Made by a program: the position numbers and the translations under genes. The notes beneath the pieces were generated by a model that saw only the letters and a list, made by a program, of their open reading frames with translations, made no database searches and was not told where the DNA came from. This document shows positions 34,547 to 45,566 of a DNA stretch of 64,000 nt, piece after piece; position 1 is the stretch's first letter, and each line of letters starts with the position of its first letter. This stretch comes from Rosa chinensis (taxonomy: Eukaryota; Streptophyta; Magnoliopsida; Rosales; Rosaceae). The DNA lies in the NCBI RefSeq assembly GCF_002994745.2, contig NC_037093.1:14333555-14397554 (forward strand). The letters run 5' to 3'.

Positions 34547-35866
34547 GAGTAATGCTAGGTGAACCACCTTTTGGAGAACCACCTAGAGCCTAACTTAGGT
34601 GACAGCTTATGTGGCATAATCACATCATCAAAGCATAATTTCTTATTCTTTTATATTTTTATTTTTTCTTAACTACGAAAATTCCTTTTTCTTTTTTCAC
34701 TTTCTTGATTTTATCTTTTAAACCCTATTTTTTTTCTTTCTAATCTAATCTACGTGGTCTTCATCTTCATCAAACTAATGTCTGTTCTCTCACCAATTGC
34801 TATAAGAAAGTGGCACATTGCAGCAAAGGAACACGTAAAATAGAACAAAAAGCATTCAGTTCCAACCAGTGCACCTGGCACCCCATTACACGACATGTAG
34901 AGTTTGGTTATAGTAGAGAATTGAGAAGCCCGCTCTTGGTTTGAAGGCTTGGATTTAAGATTTCCCCACCTTGAAAGATTGATTTTACACTAATTTTAGG
35001 TAGCCTTTGGGGAACATATCAAGATCTCTAATGAGCATCTAAAATATTTTCTACTTTTTAGTGATTCTTTGATGTCGAACTTACTGTGTATGTGTCTACA
35101 AATTTTCCAAATTTATTGGAGGCCTGTAATCATACTTGGGTTTAACGTGTCCGACGACATTAGAAGGATGCTTCAACTAGGAGATTTTCTTGGACATTTT
35201 GATTGCTCAAGAAAAGTAAGTCAACATGTGTCCGACGCTGAGGTATAAACATCGAAACACCCCCCCTCTTTCTAGACTTAATCTGTTGTAATTAACATAT
35301 GCATGCGCCCACTCACATCTTACATTAGACTAATATGTTTTCCTTTTCTTGATGATGATAGACTCTTATATTTGAAGAAGATATAAGAAAGACACGTTCT
35401 CCACCATTACCAAGTCTCAAGCATCTTAAGGTAGAGTTAAGCACTAATACAACAGCAGTAACACATACTCCCTTGATATATTCCTTGGGTTGGATGGCAC
35501 CCCCATCTATCAAGTGTCTATTAGTAATACAAAATTCAGGGCTTCTCTTTGAATTTAAACAGAGACAATGAGTACAATATTCCTCAATAGCACCCCTTTT
35601 TTAGCCACCTCTTTGAAAAGATGTTGGTAGAGCTTTGCAAGAGGAGGAGAGAACAGACGTTGATCTAATGAAGATGAAGACGGGGCAGATTAGATTAGAT
35701 GGAAAAAGAATAGGGTTTAAAAGAAAAAGGAAATTTCATAGTTAAGAAAAATAAAAATATAAAAGAATTAGAAATTATGCTTTGATGATGTGGCTATGCC
35801 ACATAAGCTACCACCTAAGGTGGGCTCTAGGTGGTTCCTCAAAAAGTGGTTCACCTAGCATTACTC
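34547..35866. mobile_element. Foldback (Mutator-like) element, 1.32 kb, with ~230-bp inverted ends
   Basis: The left arm starts 'gagtaatgctaggtgaacca' and the right arm is its inverted copy with about 90% similarity by eye over ~200 bp, including 'catcatcaaagcataatttc'. The flanks are 'ttccccaat' and 'ttcaggaat' (6 of 9 matches), compatible with an old 9-bp duplication. The inner ~850 bp has no recognised gene. Confidence 0.7.
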
Positions 35867-36102
35867 TTCAGGAATTGAGCTTTTGAGTTCCCAATACGTT
35901 ATTGTAATGTTGTTTGCTCTTCTTCTCTAGAACCCATATCCATAATAGTGGTTGCTGTTAATCTTACCTGGGATTTTGGGAATGCACAGCGCATTTCAGT
36001 TTCTAATGTTGAAGAAGAGTTACAAAGCGAGGAAAAAAAATGCTTGAGAAAAAAAAATTAATTAAAACATGAAGGGACGAAAAGGAAAAGAAGAAAAAAT
36101 GT

Positions 36103-36414
36103 AAACAGTATATGACTTTTTGCCCATTAGTAACTTTGGTACCTCAACTTAATCGATCAGTATCTGACCCAGAGCAAATTTTTGGGTGCCTAGATTAGAT
36201 TTGGACCAAAGAGTGGAGGGAAAAAAATATAATAACATTAGAGACTCAAATAACCCATTTACCTTTTATTATATGTCAGTTGATTAACGCTATAACAGCC
36301 AACAGTGTTCTAGGTACTAATGTTGGGTCAGAGTCCGAACTTCAGGTATCAAAGTGATATTTTTTAAAATTGAGGTACCAAAATTACTAATGACCCAAAT
36401 GTCATATACTGTTT
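36103..36414. mobile_element. Small foldback element, 312 bp
   Basis: The ends are 'aaacagtatatgactttttg' and, reverse-complemented on the right, 'aaacagtatatgacatttgg'. Both continue to 'cattagtaa.tttggtacctcaa'. Its ends share the 'ggtacctcaa' phrase with the surrounding 3.5 kb element, so it may be a smaller member of the same family. No TSD was resolved. Confidence 0.65.
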
Positions 36415-36682
36415 GCATTTTTTTTTGGGATGAAAATACCCTTCAAAATACTAGCAGTCTCTGTAACCGAGCTAATGGCTCCAGGTACGATTATTCGGTT
36501 GGGGTTAAAACCTTAGGTACCGTTCTAATATTTTCAAAACTTGAGGTACGAAAGTTTAAAATAGTGAAAAGGTTGGGTACTTACGGGCCATTTTCTCTTA
36601 TTTTATTGTTCATCCTTATTTATTTATTTAGTATTTCAGTTGATATCATTATTTTTCATTCAATTGTCCAAAATTTGTAGCT

Positions 36683-36884
36683 TGTTTTAGAAAAACGGGA
36701 ATTGAGAGAAAATTGCTGTGTATTCTCATTGATAATAGGGGCCTCTTTATATAGAGGATTACAATGCATAGAATCCGAATCATACTAGGAAATATAATCA
36801 TACATTGAATAGGAATATCTAGATCCTTCTAATTAAACTCTATTACCACTAGGTCAAGTAATCTAGGGTTTGGGCCAGACACAC
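36683..36884 (-). repeat. Main part of the Copia 3' LTR (split copy)
   Basis: This 202-bp piece aligns base for base with 51575-51773 apart from scattered substitutions and two 2-bp indels. Its missing 21 bp ('aaatagggatttacttgaac' and one more base) lie at 45537-45557 on the far side of the inserted solo LTR. Confidence 0.9.
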
Positions 36885-37153
36885 TGTAGACCCCCGTACT
36901 TTTTCTTGTTTATTTTAATTTGTCGTATAACGTATGAAACTACATATTTGTAAGGTACACAAGTATTCGTGCTTAGGTTAAAACTTTGAGGCCATTTTAA
37001 AGGATTAAGAATTTCGAGAAAAATCCAATTTGGACATAGGAAACTATTTTTAAAGTATCAAGGCTTAGGACAAGCCTGGAAAATTTTCCCAAAAGGATTC
37101 GGTGAAGTGTCAAAGAAATAAGGATGTTTGAAGATGTATTTTCGGATTGGGCT

Positions 37154-37654
37154 TGTTAACGTTAGAATCCGAGGGGACTCTAGTTAGTTATAAATAAAGA
37201 GAGAGAGAGAGATTGACACAAGATGTATAGTGGTTCGCCTCCGCATGAGCGGGAGACTACGTCCACTTGAAAGCTATACTAGTGTGTCGAGCCTTGCGGC
37301 CTAACAAGATTACAAGAGATGTAATGAATGTGTTGAGTTGTGGGAGGAGGCATTCCTTTTATAGATGAAGGAATGCCTCTCATTTTCTTGTTCTTCGATG
37401 TGGGACAAGCAAAGCTACTATTCTAGTCTATTTAACATGTAGAAAGCTATGTTATGGGGGCATCTTGGCAAGGGCGGAAAGGTGGCTTCCCGACGTCGGA
37501 TTTGCGACTTCCGGATACCGCCGCGTAGCCTGAACATAGGGCTACACGATGCATGTCTCGGTTGGGCCTTGCCATGTCTTGTGGATGTCCCAAAGTAGGT
37601 GTTACTTATGCTTGGTGATGTAGTAAATACTCCATATTGTTGGAGGTATGTACA
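37154..37654 (-). repeat. 3' LTR of the young non-autonomous element
   Basis: 501 bp, identical to 42320-42820 except for about two substitutions (near 37241 g/a and 37387 t/a). On minus it runs TGTACATACC...CGTTAACA. It includes a GA microsatellite at 37200-37212. Confidence 0.92.
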
Positions 37655-38189
37655 AGTCCCCGAAGTCCCCGAGTAAGAGTAGCTTCTTGGTTGGGGAGTT
37701 CAAATCATGAAGTCATCAAGCATAGGTAACCGGGCGGCACGGAGCCCCTACAAGTCCCCGAACTCCGTAAGCAAGAAGGGACTCGTGAACCTGCAAAACA
37801 AAGACAAAAAACAGGCATATGTAGGATTCTAGTTGTATTGGGCAACAAATGTGAGTTGCACTTATATGCGTTGGCATATATGAGCGTAATAGTGCGCATA
37901 TGGTCGTGTGAGCAAATGAATTGCATATGATAAATGCGTGACGCGCGCAAGGAGACGAACGAGGTCGAGTTTGACAGGGTTATGCTCGCGAGATGCAAGT
38001 TGCATGAGCGCCGCGGAGGTATGCATTTGTAACTCATGAACGATGATCGCAAGTACGGTTGTGTTTGTTTGGTTGTCTCTCGTATTAATGGAACGCGAAA
38101 AGAATTTGATTTGTCGCAATCGGTAAACGACAAATGGTAGAAAAATTCAATGTTCCATTAACGTGTAGTGTGTCGAGTAGACATGAGTG

Positions 38190-38995
38190 TAAAGCTCGAG
38201 GATTGCCGGGAAGGCATGAGCGGTAAGCTCGGGGGTGCCGGGAAGGCATGAGCGGTAAGCTCGGGGGTGCCGGGAAGGCATGAGCGGAAGCTCGGGGGTG
38301 CCGGGAAGGCATGAGCGGAAAGCTCGGGGGTGCCGGGAAGGCATGAGCGGGAAGCTCGTGAGCGGAAGCTCGTGGGTGCCGGGAAGGCATGAGCGGAAGC
38401 TCAAGGGTTGCCGGGAAGGCATGAGCGGAAGCTCGGGGTGCCGCGAAGGCATGAGCGGAAGCTCGGGGTGCCGGGAAGGCATGAGCGGGAAGCTCGTGAG
38501 CGGAAGCTCAAGGGTTGCCGGGAAGGCATGAGCGGAAGCTCGGGGTGCCGCGAAGGCATGAGCGGGAAGCTCGTGAGCGGAAGCTCAAGGGTTGCCGGGA
38601 AGGCATGAGCGGAAGCTCGTGGGTGCCGCGAAGGCATGAGCGGAAAGCTCGTGAGCGGAAGCTCAAGGTGCCGGGAAGGCGTGAGCGTGAAGCTCGTGGG
38701 TGCCGGGAAGGCATGAGCGGAAGCTCGGGGTGCCGGGAAGGCATGAGCGGGAAGCTCGTGAGCGAAAGCTCAAGGGTTGCCGCGGAGGCGTGAGCGTGAA
38801 GCTCGGCGGTGCCGCTGAGGCACGAGCGGGAAGCTCGTGGGTGCCGCGAAGGCATGAGCGGGAAGCTCGTGAGCGGAAGCTCGTGGGTGCCGGGAAGGCA
38901 TGAGCGGGAAGCTCGTGGGTTGCCGGGAAGGCATGAGCGGGAAGCTCGGGGTGCCGGGAAGGCATTAACGGGTAGCTCGACGGTGATGCCCTGAG
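38190..38995. repeat. GC-rich minisatellite, ~30-bp unit, about 23 copies
   Basis: The unit resembles 'gtgccgggaaggcatgagcg' plus 'gaagctcgg'. Copies vary in length from 29 to about 45 bp because some carry an extra 'gaagctcgtgagcg' segment. Several frames on both strands stay open across the array and give repetitive peptides (for example MPSRHPRAS units on minus), which I do not consider proteins. It lies inside the young LTR element. Confidence 0.9.
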
Positions 38996-40859
38996 GCATG
39001 AGCGTTGCCGTTGCTAATTATGCTGGGCTGTATGTATAAGTCCCCGAAGTCCCCAGTCAAGGAGGGTGTTCTTGCGGGTTGATACCAAAGCGTAGCTTTG
39101 TGCCGTATATCAGGCATAATTAGTGCGAGTGCGTCGTCCATCTAGAATTGGTTGGAGCGAACGCTTTTGCCCTTTCGGGTGGGCCCCTGCTAGGCCCGCC
39201 AGGGAGTCCCCCACTCCTGGCTATAGACCTCCGTATGGTCGGAAAATTGTTTGATGAGGGGAGCTGCGCGGAGCAGAGGGTGTTGGGTAGCGAGCCCAAT
39301 CTTAGATACCCAAGCGTCGGGGTTAACTGCCGGATCAATGGCTGCCGTGGGCTGTGTTAACTAGTCCCTAGCTGTTTTCTCGAAAGAGAAACTTGACTGC
39401 AATGCCGCGTAGCGGTCATTGTCATGATGAGGCGTTGCCTGGCGGTTTGGTTTAAAAAAAATGATAAACACATAGAGCAAGTAATAAAATTTTGTTTGAG
39501 TGTCCCATACTTATTTAATTTTGCAATTAAATAGGAGCATGGCATATGTGTATAGCATGTACTTGTAATGTGGATGCTAATATCATTTTTGCACTTTTGT
39601 AGATATGCTAAAGGATCATTGAGATCGGTATGTGAAGCATGGCATATCTAGTATGTGAGATCTAGAAAGTGTTGCCAAATCTACGAAATATTGTTGGCAT
39701 GCTCAAAAGTTTATGGAAGCATGGCAATAGCTCACATTGAAAGAGCGTAAAAGAGAAGATATAGTTACTTATCTTATGCCAAGTTGGAGGCTAGAGGAAC
39801 ACGACGCGCTATTGCTCCGGCGAAACATCTTAGTCAAAGGATGATAATTTCGCTAATTGGAAATGTGATCGGTGATTATATCTCCTTGAAACAAAATAGG
39901 TGATTAGCACATGAGTATGTAAAATCAACACTAGTATTTTGTATATGTATTTTGACAAAATTGTAAGCAAAGTGTACAAGCAATGTAGTGGTTGACACCA
40001 AATGGCAAATTTGATTGTGTGCCGCTAATGTGAGATTTAATGTTGGGCATGAAATATAGAGAAGAAATTTCGGTGTATTTACCATATATGATTTGTTAGC
40101 TAATTGACATAACAAATGTGCATGCATGTCATGGACATGAACTAAGCATTTTAGGTGGATATATATGTACCACGAATGTCAAATACTGGCAGATGGGCTA
40201 GTCAAACCATTTAAGCATGGGACCTAAATATTCATGAGGACTTTGACTTATTCTTACTGGAAGAATAAGCAGCATGGATACATGGTATATATGGATCATG
40301 AGCCTTAGAAATATATGATCTTGGAAATACATATCAATGTCAAATTTTGCATGCTAGTATGCATGCTGCATTTTGGAAGCTATTATATGTGTAAGAGAGA
40401 AGCTGGCACAATTTGATTGCTTGTACATGTACAACCAGTTTATAGAAAGTAAGGACTATCATGCTTATATGAAGTCGTTGCCTCGTTGGGGTCACAAGAA
40501 CCACAAACATATGGACAAGCCTGCATGGTTTTGAGCTTTTGATGGATGGTTTGAATGACGCATGTAGCATGACTATATCAATATGCAATTAACAAGCATG
40601 CAAAGCATGTGGCCGACACAGGCATGTGTGCTGCAGGTGTGCTATTGGACATGTATATAGAACACATAAATCAACGACATGTGAGCTGTAGCAGGCAGAC
40701 TATGCTACATGGTGTCATTAATTGAAAGCAGATCACGTGTATTGAAGCAGGCATAAGCGGCGTGGGTTCATATAGTCCACATATGATTCCATAAGACAAA
40801 CCAGAGAGTAAGTTATTGGTGTGAAAAACTTAGCTTATTGGTGACAGTCGCGTCGAGAA

Positions 40860-42130
40860 GAGTTTTCAGCTCTGAGATTCAAATTTTGGATCTGGCTTCG
40901 GATTCGTCGGCGAATTGCAGTGGGTGAGTGTGATGCTTGCAGTGGGTGAGTGTGAGTCCAGATCAATTGAGAGAGGGAGCTGATCGAAGATGCTTGATGC
41001 TTTGGCCAGAGGTAGCCTTAGCCGGCAGTGGAGTTGTGACCAGCAGTAGCCTTGGAACGCCTGGGTTGGTCTAGCGGTGATCGCTGCAATTGCATATTGC
41101 AGACTGACGGAACTTGGCCAGCGGGTTGGCGGAAGATGGAAGCTAGCGGTGGTCAGCGGAGGTGGAGCGTTGGGCCAAGCATCGGAGGTTCGCAGCTCGG
41201 CGGAGGAGATGGTCAGAGGAAGTGGAGCTCAGCGGAGGAGGAGTTCGGCGGTGCCGCTGACTAAGTTCGGCGGAAGTTTTGCCGCTGATAGTGTTGGGCG
41301 GAAGATGCCGGCGGTGCACAGTATGGCGGTGCTTGGTTGGCAGAGGCTAAGCAATGAGCCGAGATGTCTACTGGGTGCCTAGAGCATATTTTTGGGGTCA
41401 GCGGTGTATAGTCCGGCGGTGCACAGTATGGCGGTGCTTGTGGCTAGCGGTGATCCTGGAACTCAGCGGAGGCCGGCGGAGCTGAGAAAGCTCAGAAGCT
41501 CAGCGGAGCGGAGGTATTGGAACTGAATGAAGCAGAGGTGCTCGACGGTGGAGCAGTTTTGGCCGTCGGTTTTGCGGCTGGCGGAGGTTTTGCCGCCGGC
41601 GTCTCCTAGCGGTGCTTGTGGCTAGCGACGGACTTGGTATGCAGCGGGGAGTCGGCGGTGACTCCCAACGGAGGAGTTCTGCGGTGAATCTCGTCGGTGA
41701 AAACCAGCGGAGGGCTGGCGGAGCGGAGCAGAGGTTGCTGACCGCTGGGCATAGCTAGCGGTGGTGTGCCGCCGGTGTTGATGATCGAAGAATGGCCATG
41801 GGTGCCCAGAGAAGTTTTCTGGGTGTGGCGAGTTGTCCAGCGGTGGTGTAGCTGGCGGAGATACTTGGCGGTGGAGGTTTGGGCCAACGGGGCGGAGCCT
41901 TGGCAAGCGTAAGAAGATGCCGCTGATGGAGTTGATCGCTGAGCGGCGGAAGCATGGCGGTGCTATGCATGGCGGAAGGCGGCTCTGGAGCCTTGGCCAT
42001 CGGTGGTTGAGTTTTGGGCCAGCGGGGCGGAGGTAGGGACTGGCGGAGATGGTTCCCAGCGGAGATGGATCCTAGTTCTGGCGGAAGTGGCTGGGTGCCC
42101 AGAGCAAATCTCTGGGTGTCCAGAGAAGTT
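40860..42130. repeat. GCGG(T/A)G-rich degenerate repeat region of the LTR element
   Basis: Short motifs such as 'agcggtg', 'agcggagg' and 'ggcggaag' recur dozens of times without a fixed period. The region follows the primer-binding site on the minus strand, the place usually taken by gag. A T-tract (42139-42163) closes it. The open frames on both strands show no conserved domain. Confidence 0.65.
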
Positions 42131-42301
42131 TGCCGCCAAATTTTTTTTTTTTTTTTTTTTTTTTGAATAGTTCAGCGTTGACCTTTTTTGAGTTGGGCGT
42201 TGACCAAAAGTTGATCAAGCCTTGATGGGCGTTGACCAAGCATTGACCGGCCCAAATGGGTCAAAGTTCGTGGTAGGTGACGAAGCCTTTGTGTGTCGGC
42301 T

Positions 42302-42319
42302 TCCCACAGACGGCGCCAA
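42302..42319 (-). promoter_or_regulatory. Primer-binding site of the young LTR element
   Basis: Directly inside the 42320-42820 LTR; on minus it reads TTGGCGCCGTCTGTGGGA. TGGCGCC at this place is the usual tRNA-complementary start in plant gypsy-type elements. Confidence 0.8.
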
Positions 42320-42820
42320 TGTTAACGTTAGAATCCGAGGGGACTCTAGTTAGTTATAAATAAAGAGAGAGAGAGAGATTGACACAAGATGTATAGTGGT
42401 TCGCCTCCACATGAGCGGGAGACTACGTCCACTTGAAAGCTATACTAGTGTGTCGAGCCTTGCGGCCTAACAAGATTACAAGAGATGTAATGAATGTGTT
42501 GAGTTGTGGGAGGAGGCATTCCTTTTATAGATGAAGGAATGCCTCTCATTTACTTGTTCTTCGATGTGGGACAAGCAAAGCTACTATTCTAGTCTATTTA
42601 ACATGTAGAAAGCTATGTTATGGGGGCATCTTGGCAAGGGCGGAAAGGTGGCTTCCCGACGTCGGATTTGCGACTTCCGGATACCGCCGCGTAGCCTGAA
42701 CATAGGGCTACACGATGCATGTCTCGGTTGGGCCTTGCCATGTCTTGTGGATGTCCCAAAGTAGGTGTTACTTATGCTTGGTGATGTAGTAAATACTCCA
42801 TATTGTTGGAGGTATGTACA
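42320..42820 (-). repeat. 5' LTR of the young non-autonomous element
   Basis: 501-bp partner of 37154-37654; followed on the plus strand by the TSD GGGCT. As the element is on minus, this copy holds the active promoter. Confidence 0.92.
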
Positions 42821-45557
42821 GGGCTTGAGGGAAATTAAGAGAAAATGAAATAGGAGCAGCTCAAGTCCATTGGCCTAAAAGGGGGGGGGCATATTTGACT
42901 TTTCGCATTCATTAAAGGGTAGAGGTATTTAAGCAACACATCCCCCTCAAACCCTAGCCTCTACCCTCATTTTCTCACATCTCCCTCTCTCTCTTTAGCT
43001 CTCCCTCTCTCTCATCCGGCTCTCTCTCTCTCTCTCCGGACGCCGCCACGCCGCCGCCGCCATCGCCGGAACCCCATTCTTTACCAAAATTTCCAGATTT
43101 TCTCCTCTTCCTCCCCTCTTTCCGTTTCTCCAATTAAAATCATGAAATTTAGCCATTTAATCCTCCAAAAACCCTAGAACCCGAAGCTAAAATTGGGGCT
43201 TTTCGTGATTTCTTCTTTCCAAGCTCAAATCAAGGTAATCTTCCTCCTAATCTAGCCTCTCTTCATCCGATCTATACCTATTTCTTCCTAAATCCGATTT
43301 TTTGACTTTGATTGCATGAACCCAATTTTCCCTAAATGAAGAGGCTAGGCTACGGGTTTGGCAAGGATTTGTGGTAATGATCTATCCATGCAACCTTGTT
43401 TTCGAGTTTTTGGTTGTGATATTGATGTTGGACGGATTTGTAGGTGAAGAAGGCCAAGGAGGAGGATTAGGCCGTGAGTTTTGAAGAAGTAAGGGTAAGG
43501 AATGGGTTTTGGACAAACCCTATAATTTTTTGAATTTATTTGGTTGATTTTGATTTTGTTGAGCCATTGTTGTTGTTGGAAATATTGTGAAAATTAGATG
43601 TTTGAGAAGGGTTTAATTAGTAGGATTTTATTAGCCTAATTTTCAAAGTGTTGGAATTTTGGTGTTGAAGATTTGGTGATTGTTGTTGTGTAATTTTGGC
43701 CAAAAGAAAAAGAAAAGAAAGAAGAAAAGAAATGGCTTTGTTTTTGGAAGAAAAAGAAAATAAAGAAAAAGAGTAAAAGTTGGATTAAATGAGTTTTTAC
43801 TGTGGTAAAGTGGTAAAAAGTGAAGAAGGTGAAAGTAAAGGTAAATTCGGTGAAAAAGTAAAAGTGAAAGTGTGGAGGTGAAATTCATGGTAAAATTGAA
43901 AAGGTGAAAAAGGAGTGAATGGGTAAAAGTAAAAGTAGAACTTTATTTATAATTATTTACTTAGTTATTTTTTTAATAAATAAGAAATAATGGTAAATAA
44001 AGGAATACTTGGTCAAAAGTCGGAAGTCAAAAGTCTACTCCGAGAGTTGACCAGGGTTGACCGACCTCGAAAAAACGTGAGGATCGACTTGACTTTGGTT
44101 GCCCGGATTGGCGAAAGTTTAGCAGAGCGATAATGACGTTTTCCTTTTTTAGAAAGAAATTAGTTTCCCAAATTGGTAAAGGGTGAAAGAAATAATTAAT
44201 GACCTCATTGAAATAAAAAAGATATAATGTGCGCGATTACTTAAAGTTGATCATGATGTTTACTGGATAATTACTTACAAACTAAGTAATGGTTCAGGAA
44301 ACACGATCGTTAAGTAAGCTTAAGCGGAAAGTATCAGAGTGTGGAATACCCCGACATTTTTCAGGTAGGGTGAGTTGTCCCTTCCTTGTTAGAGGCTTTT
44401 CGATATATGTGGAATGCTCTAGTATAATATTATGTTGCCTACAAGTATGTTTTTGGTTGTTCATTAGTTGAAGCCTCATAATACCTGTGTTTTCATAACT
44501 GATAATTGTTGATTGCGAAAACTGAGGCTAGACTTGCATGTTGAGATACTATACCTTTTGTATGTTTGTGCTTGTGACCTGAAAGTGAATGGGACCTAGA
44601 CGAGTTGATTCCTAGGGATCCCACGATGTCGATAACCGTGAACCTCTGGAGGGGGCTGTGCTCCTATGTTTGTTGAGGAAATGTGAGAACAGATAGTGAA
44701 CCAGTCATAGGAGACTCAGAGCCAGGAAATTGACACTTTCACTACTTGTAGTCACAAGGACTACAGAGTTGTTGGCTGGTTCTCGAAGGATGACGAACTA
44801 GGTTGGTCACCGATTTATTTTAGTTTAGCCGGCAGGTAAGTATCTCGGAGCTCCAAGTTGTGTGAAGCATGCTACATATGATTTCTTGAAACGAAGCAAC
44901 TGTGATTGTTTTTGTTTGCATTTGTTTTACTCGATTTTAATGCACGCAATCTATATTCTAGTAGCCATGTTTTACCTATTAGTTTTCAAACCTAACTAAG
45001 GTTGGGTCGGCTTCTATTGGGCTAGCGAGGACGAAATGCTCACCCCTACATTTCAGGTTACAACGAGGTCATTCCAGACGATTTGGATCAGAAGTGGGTC
45101 GTTGGCCGAGTCCGTGTGTTGCTGTTCTTGTTGCTTGAAGTTCTTCCCTGTTGGTACTTTATCGATTTACTCACTTCTCTTTCAATGTTGAACTCTGTGA
45201 GGTCCACCTACCTGGGAGTCTGCCTCACCCCTTTGTTTTATTGTTATTGTTGAACTCTTTTCATTTCAGTTATGATGTAAGCCTTAAGGCGTCACAGTGC
45301 ACTTGCCCACTTTTTTTTTTTAAAGCATTTTCAGACTTGTTAATTTGAGTGTTGGGTTGTTGATTTAAAATCCTTTCTTAAAAGTTTTTCTTAGTCTCCT
45401 ATTTCCTAAAATTTGCATTATCAAAAGGCCTTGTAGTATTAAGTTGGTAGGTCTACGGTACGTCTACTATGTATCAAGCTCCTATTGGCTTAATATTACG
45501 GCACTGTGGTATACCCATTCAGGTCGCCACACACACAAATAGGGATTTACTTGAACA

Positions 45558-45566
45558 CTCCCCCTT
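45558..45566 (-). other. Polypurine tract of the old Copia
   Basis: On minus, AAGGGGGAG lies immediately before the 3' LTR start TGTTCAAG. Its position confirms both the LTR boundary and the element orientation. Confidence 0.8.

Larger units (their letters stand above)
33082..36597. mobile_element. Mutator-like composite element, 3.5 kb (Pack-MULE candidate)
   Basis: The left end 'gggaaaatggaacattttgg' and the right end (reverse complement) 'gagaaaatggcccgtaagta' open imperfect inverted repeats of ~130-150 bp. These share 'aaactttc(a/g)tacctca(g/a)gtttt' and '(t)gagccatta(a/g)ctc'. The flanks are 'ttattttag' (33073-33081) and 'ttattttat' (36598-36606): a 9-bp duplication with 8 of 9 matches, as expected for Mutator. 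Inside are a MITE (33467-34089), a 1.3 kb foldback element (34547-35866), a 312-bp foldback (36103-36414) and an NHL-like gene fragment. No transposase is visible. The alternative is two separate members of one family whose ends happen to face each other. Confidence 0.6.
37154..42820 (-). mobile_element. Young non-autonomous LTR retrotransposon (LARD-like), 5.67 kb, TSD GGGCT
   Basis: Two 501-bp LTRs (37154-37654 and 42320-42820) differ at about two positions by eye, so the insertion is very recent. GGGCT flanks both ends (37149-37153 and 42821-42825). On the minus strand the sequence after the right-hand LTR reads ATTGGCGCCGTCTGTGGGAA, a classic plant gypsy primer-binding region, which fixes minus-strand orientation. 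The 4.67 kb interior has no gag or pol: it holds a minisatellite, a GCGG-rich region and AT-rich DNA. It therefore depends on proteins from an unknown autonomous partner. The many open frames inside are by-products of repeated GC-rich sequence. Confidence 0.9.
36885..45531. mobile_element. Long solo LTR (~2.98 kb without its own insertion), TSD CACAC
   Basis: The element begins 'tgtagacccccgtac' and ends 'caggtcgccaca' (TG...CA). CACAC flanks it on both sides (36880-36884 and 45532-45536), and excising it restores the Copia LTR exactly. It is itself interrupted at 37154-42820; the two pieces are 36885-37153 and 42826-45531. In plus orientation it has a leader-like segment (CT-rich run 42960-43038, then GCC-rich 43041-43068) typical of gypsy LTR transcripts. 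No pol genes or second LTR are in the window, so I call it a solo LTR. LTRs this long are typical of chromovirus Tekay/Del-type elements; the lineage is inferred. Confidence 0.75.

Noticed and set aside
36683..36884. Separate solo Copia LTR independent of the one at 51575
   Set aside because: The missing 21 bp of this LTR and the purine tract are found at 45537-45566, so it is the split 3' LTR of the same element.
38190..38995. CRISPR-like array
   Set aside because: The repeats are contiguous with no unique spacers of constant length, and the host is a plant.
38085..38999. Overlapping open frames on both strands encoding repetitive MPSRHPRAS- and SGSSGCREG-like peptides
   Set aside because: They follow the 30-bp minisatellite of an LTR element; frames open on both strands at once and no domain is present.
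41052..42036. Several open frames of 70-100 residues in the GCGG-rich region
   Set aside because: GC-rich repeated sequence lacks stops by composition; no similarity to gag or to other proteins could be seen.
43641..43888. Minus-strand frame rich in Phe and Leu
   Set aside because: It lies in GA-rich sequence of the long solo LTR; composition alone explains it.
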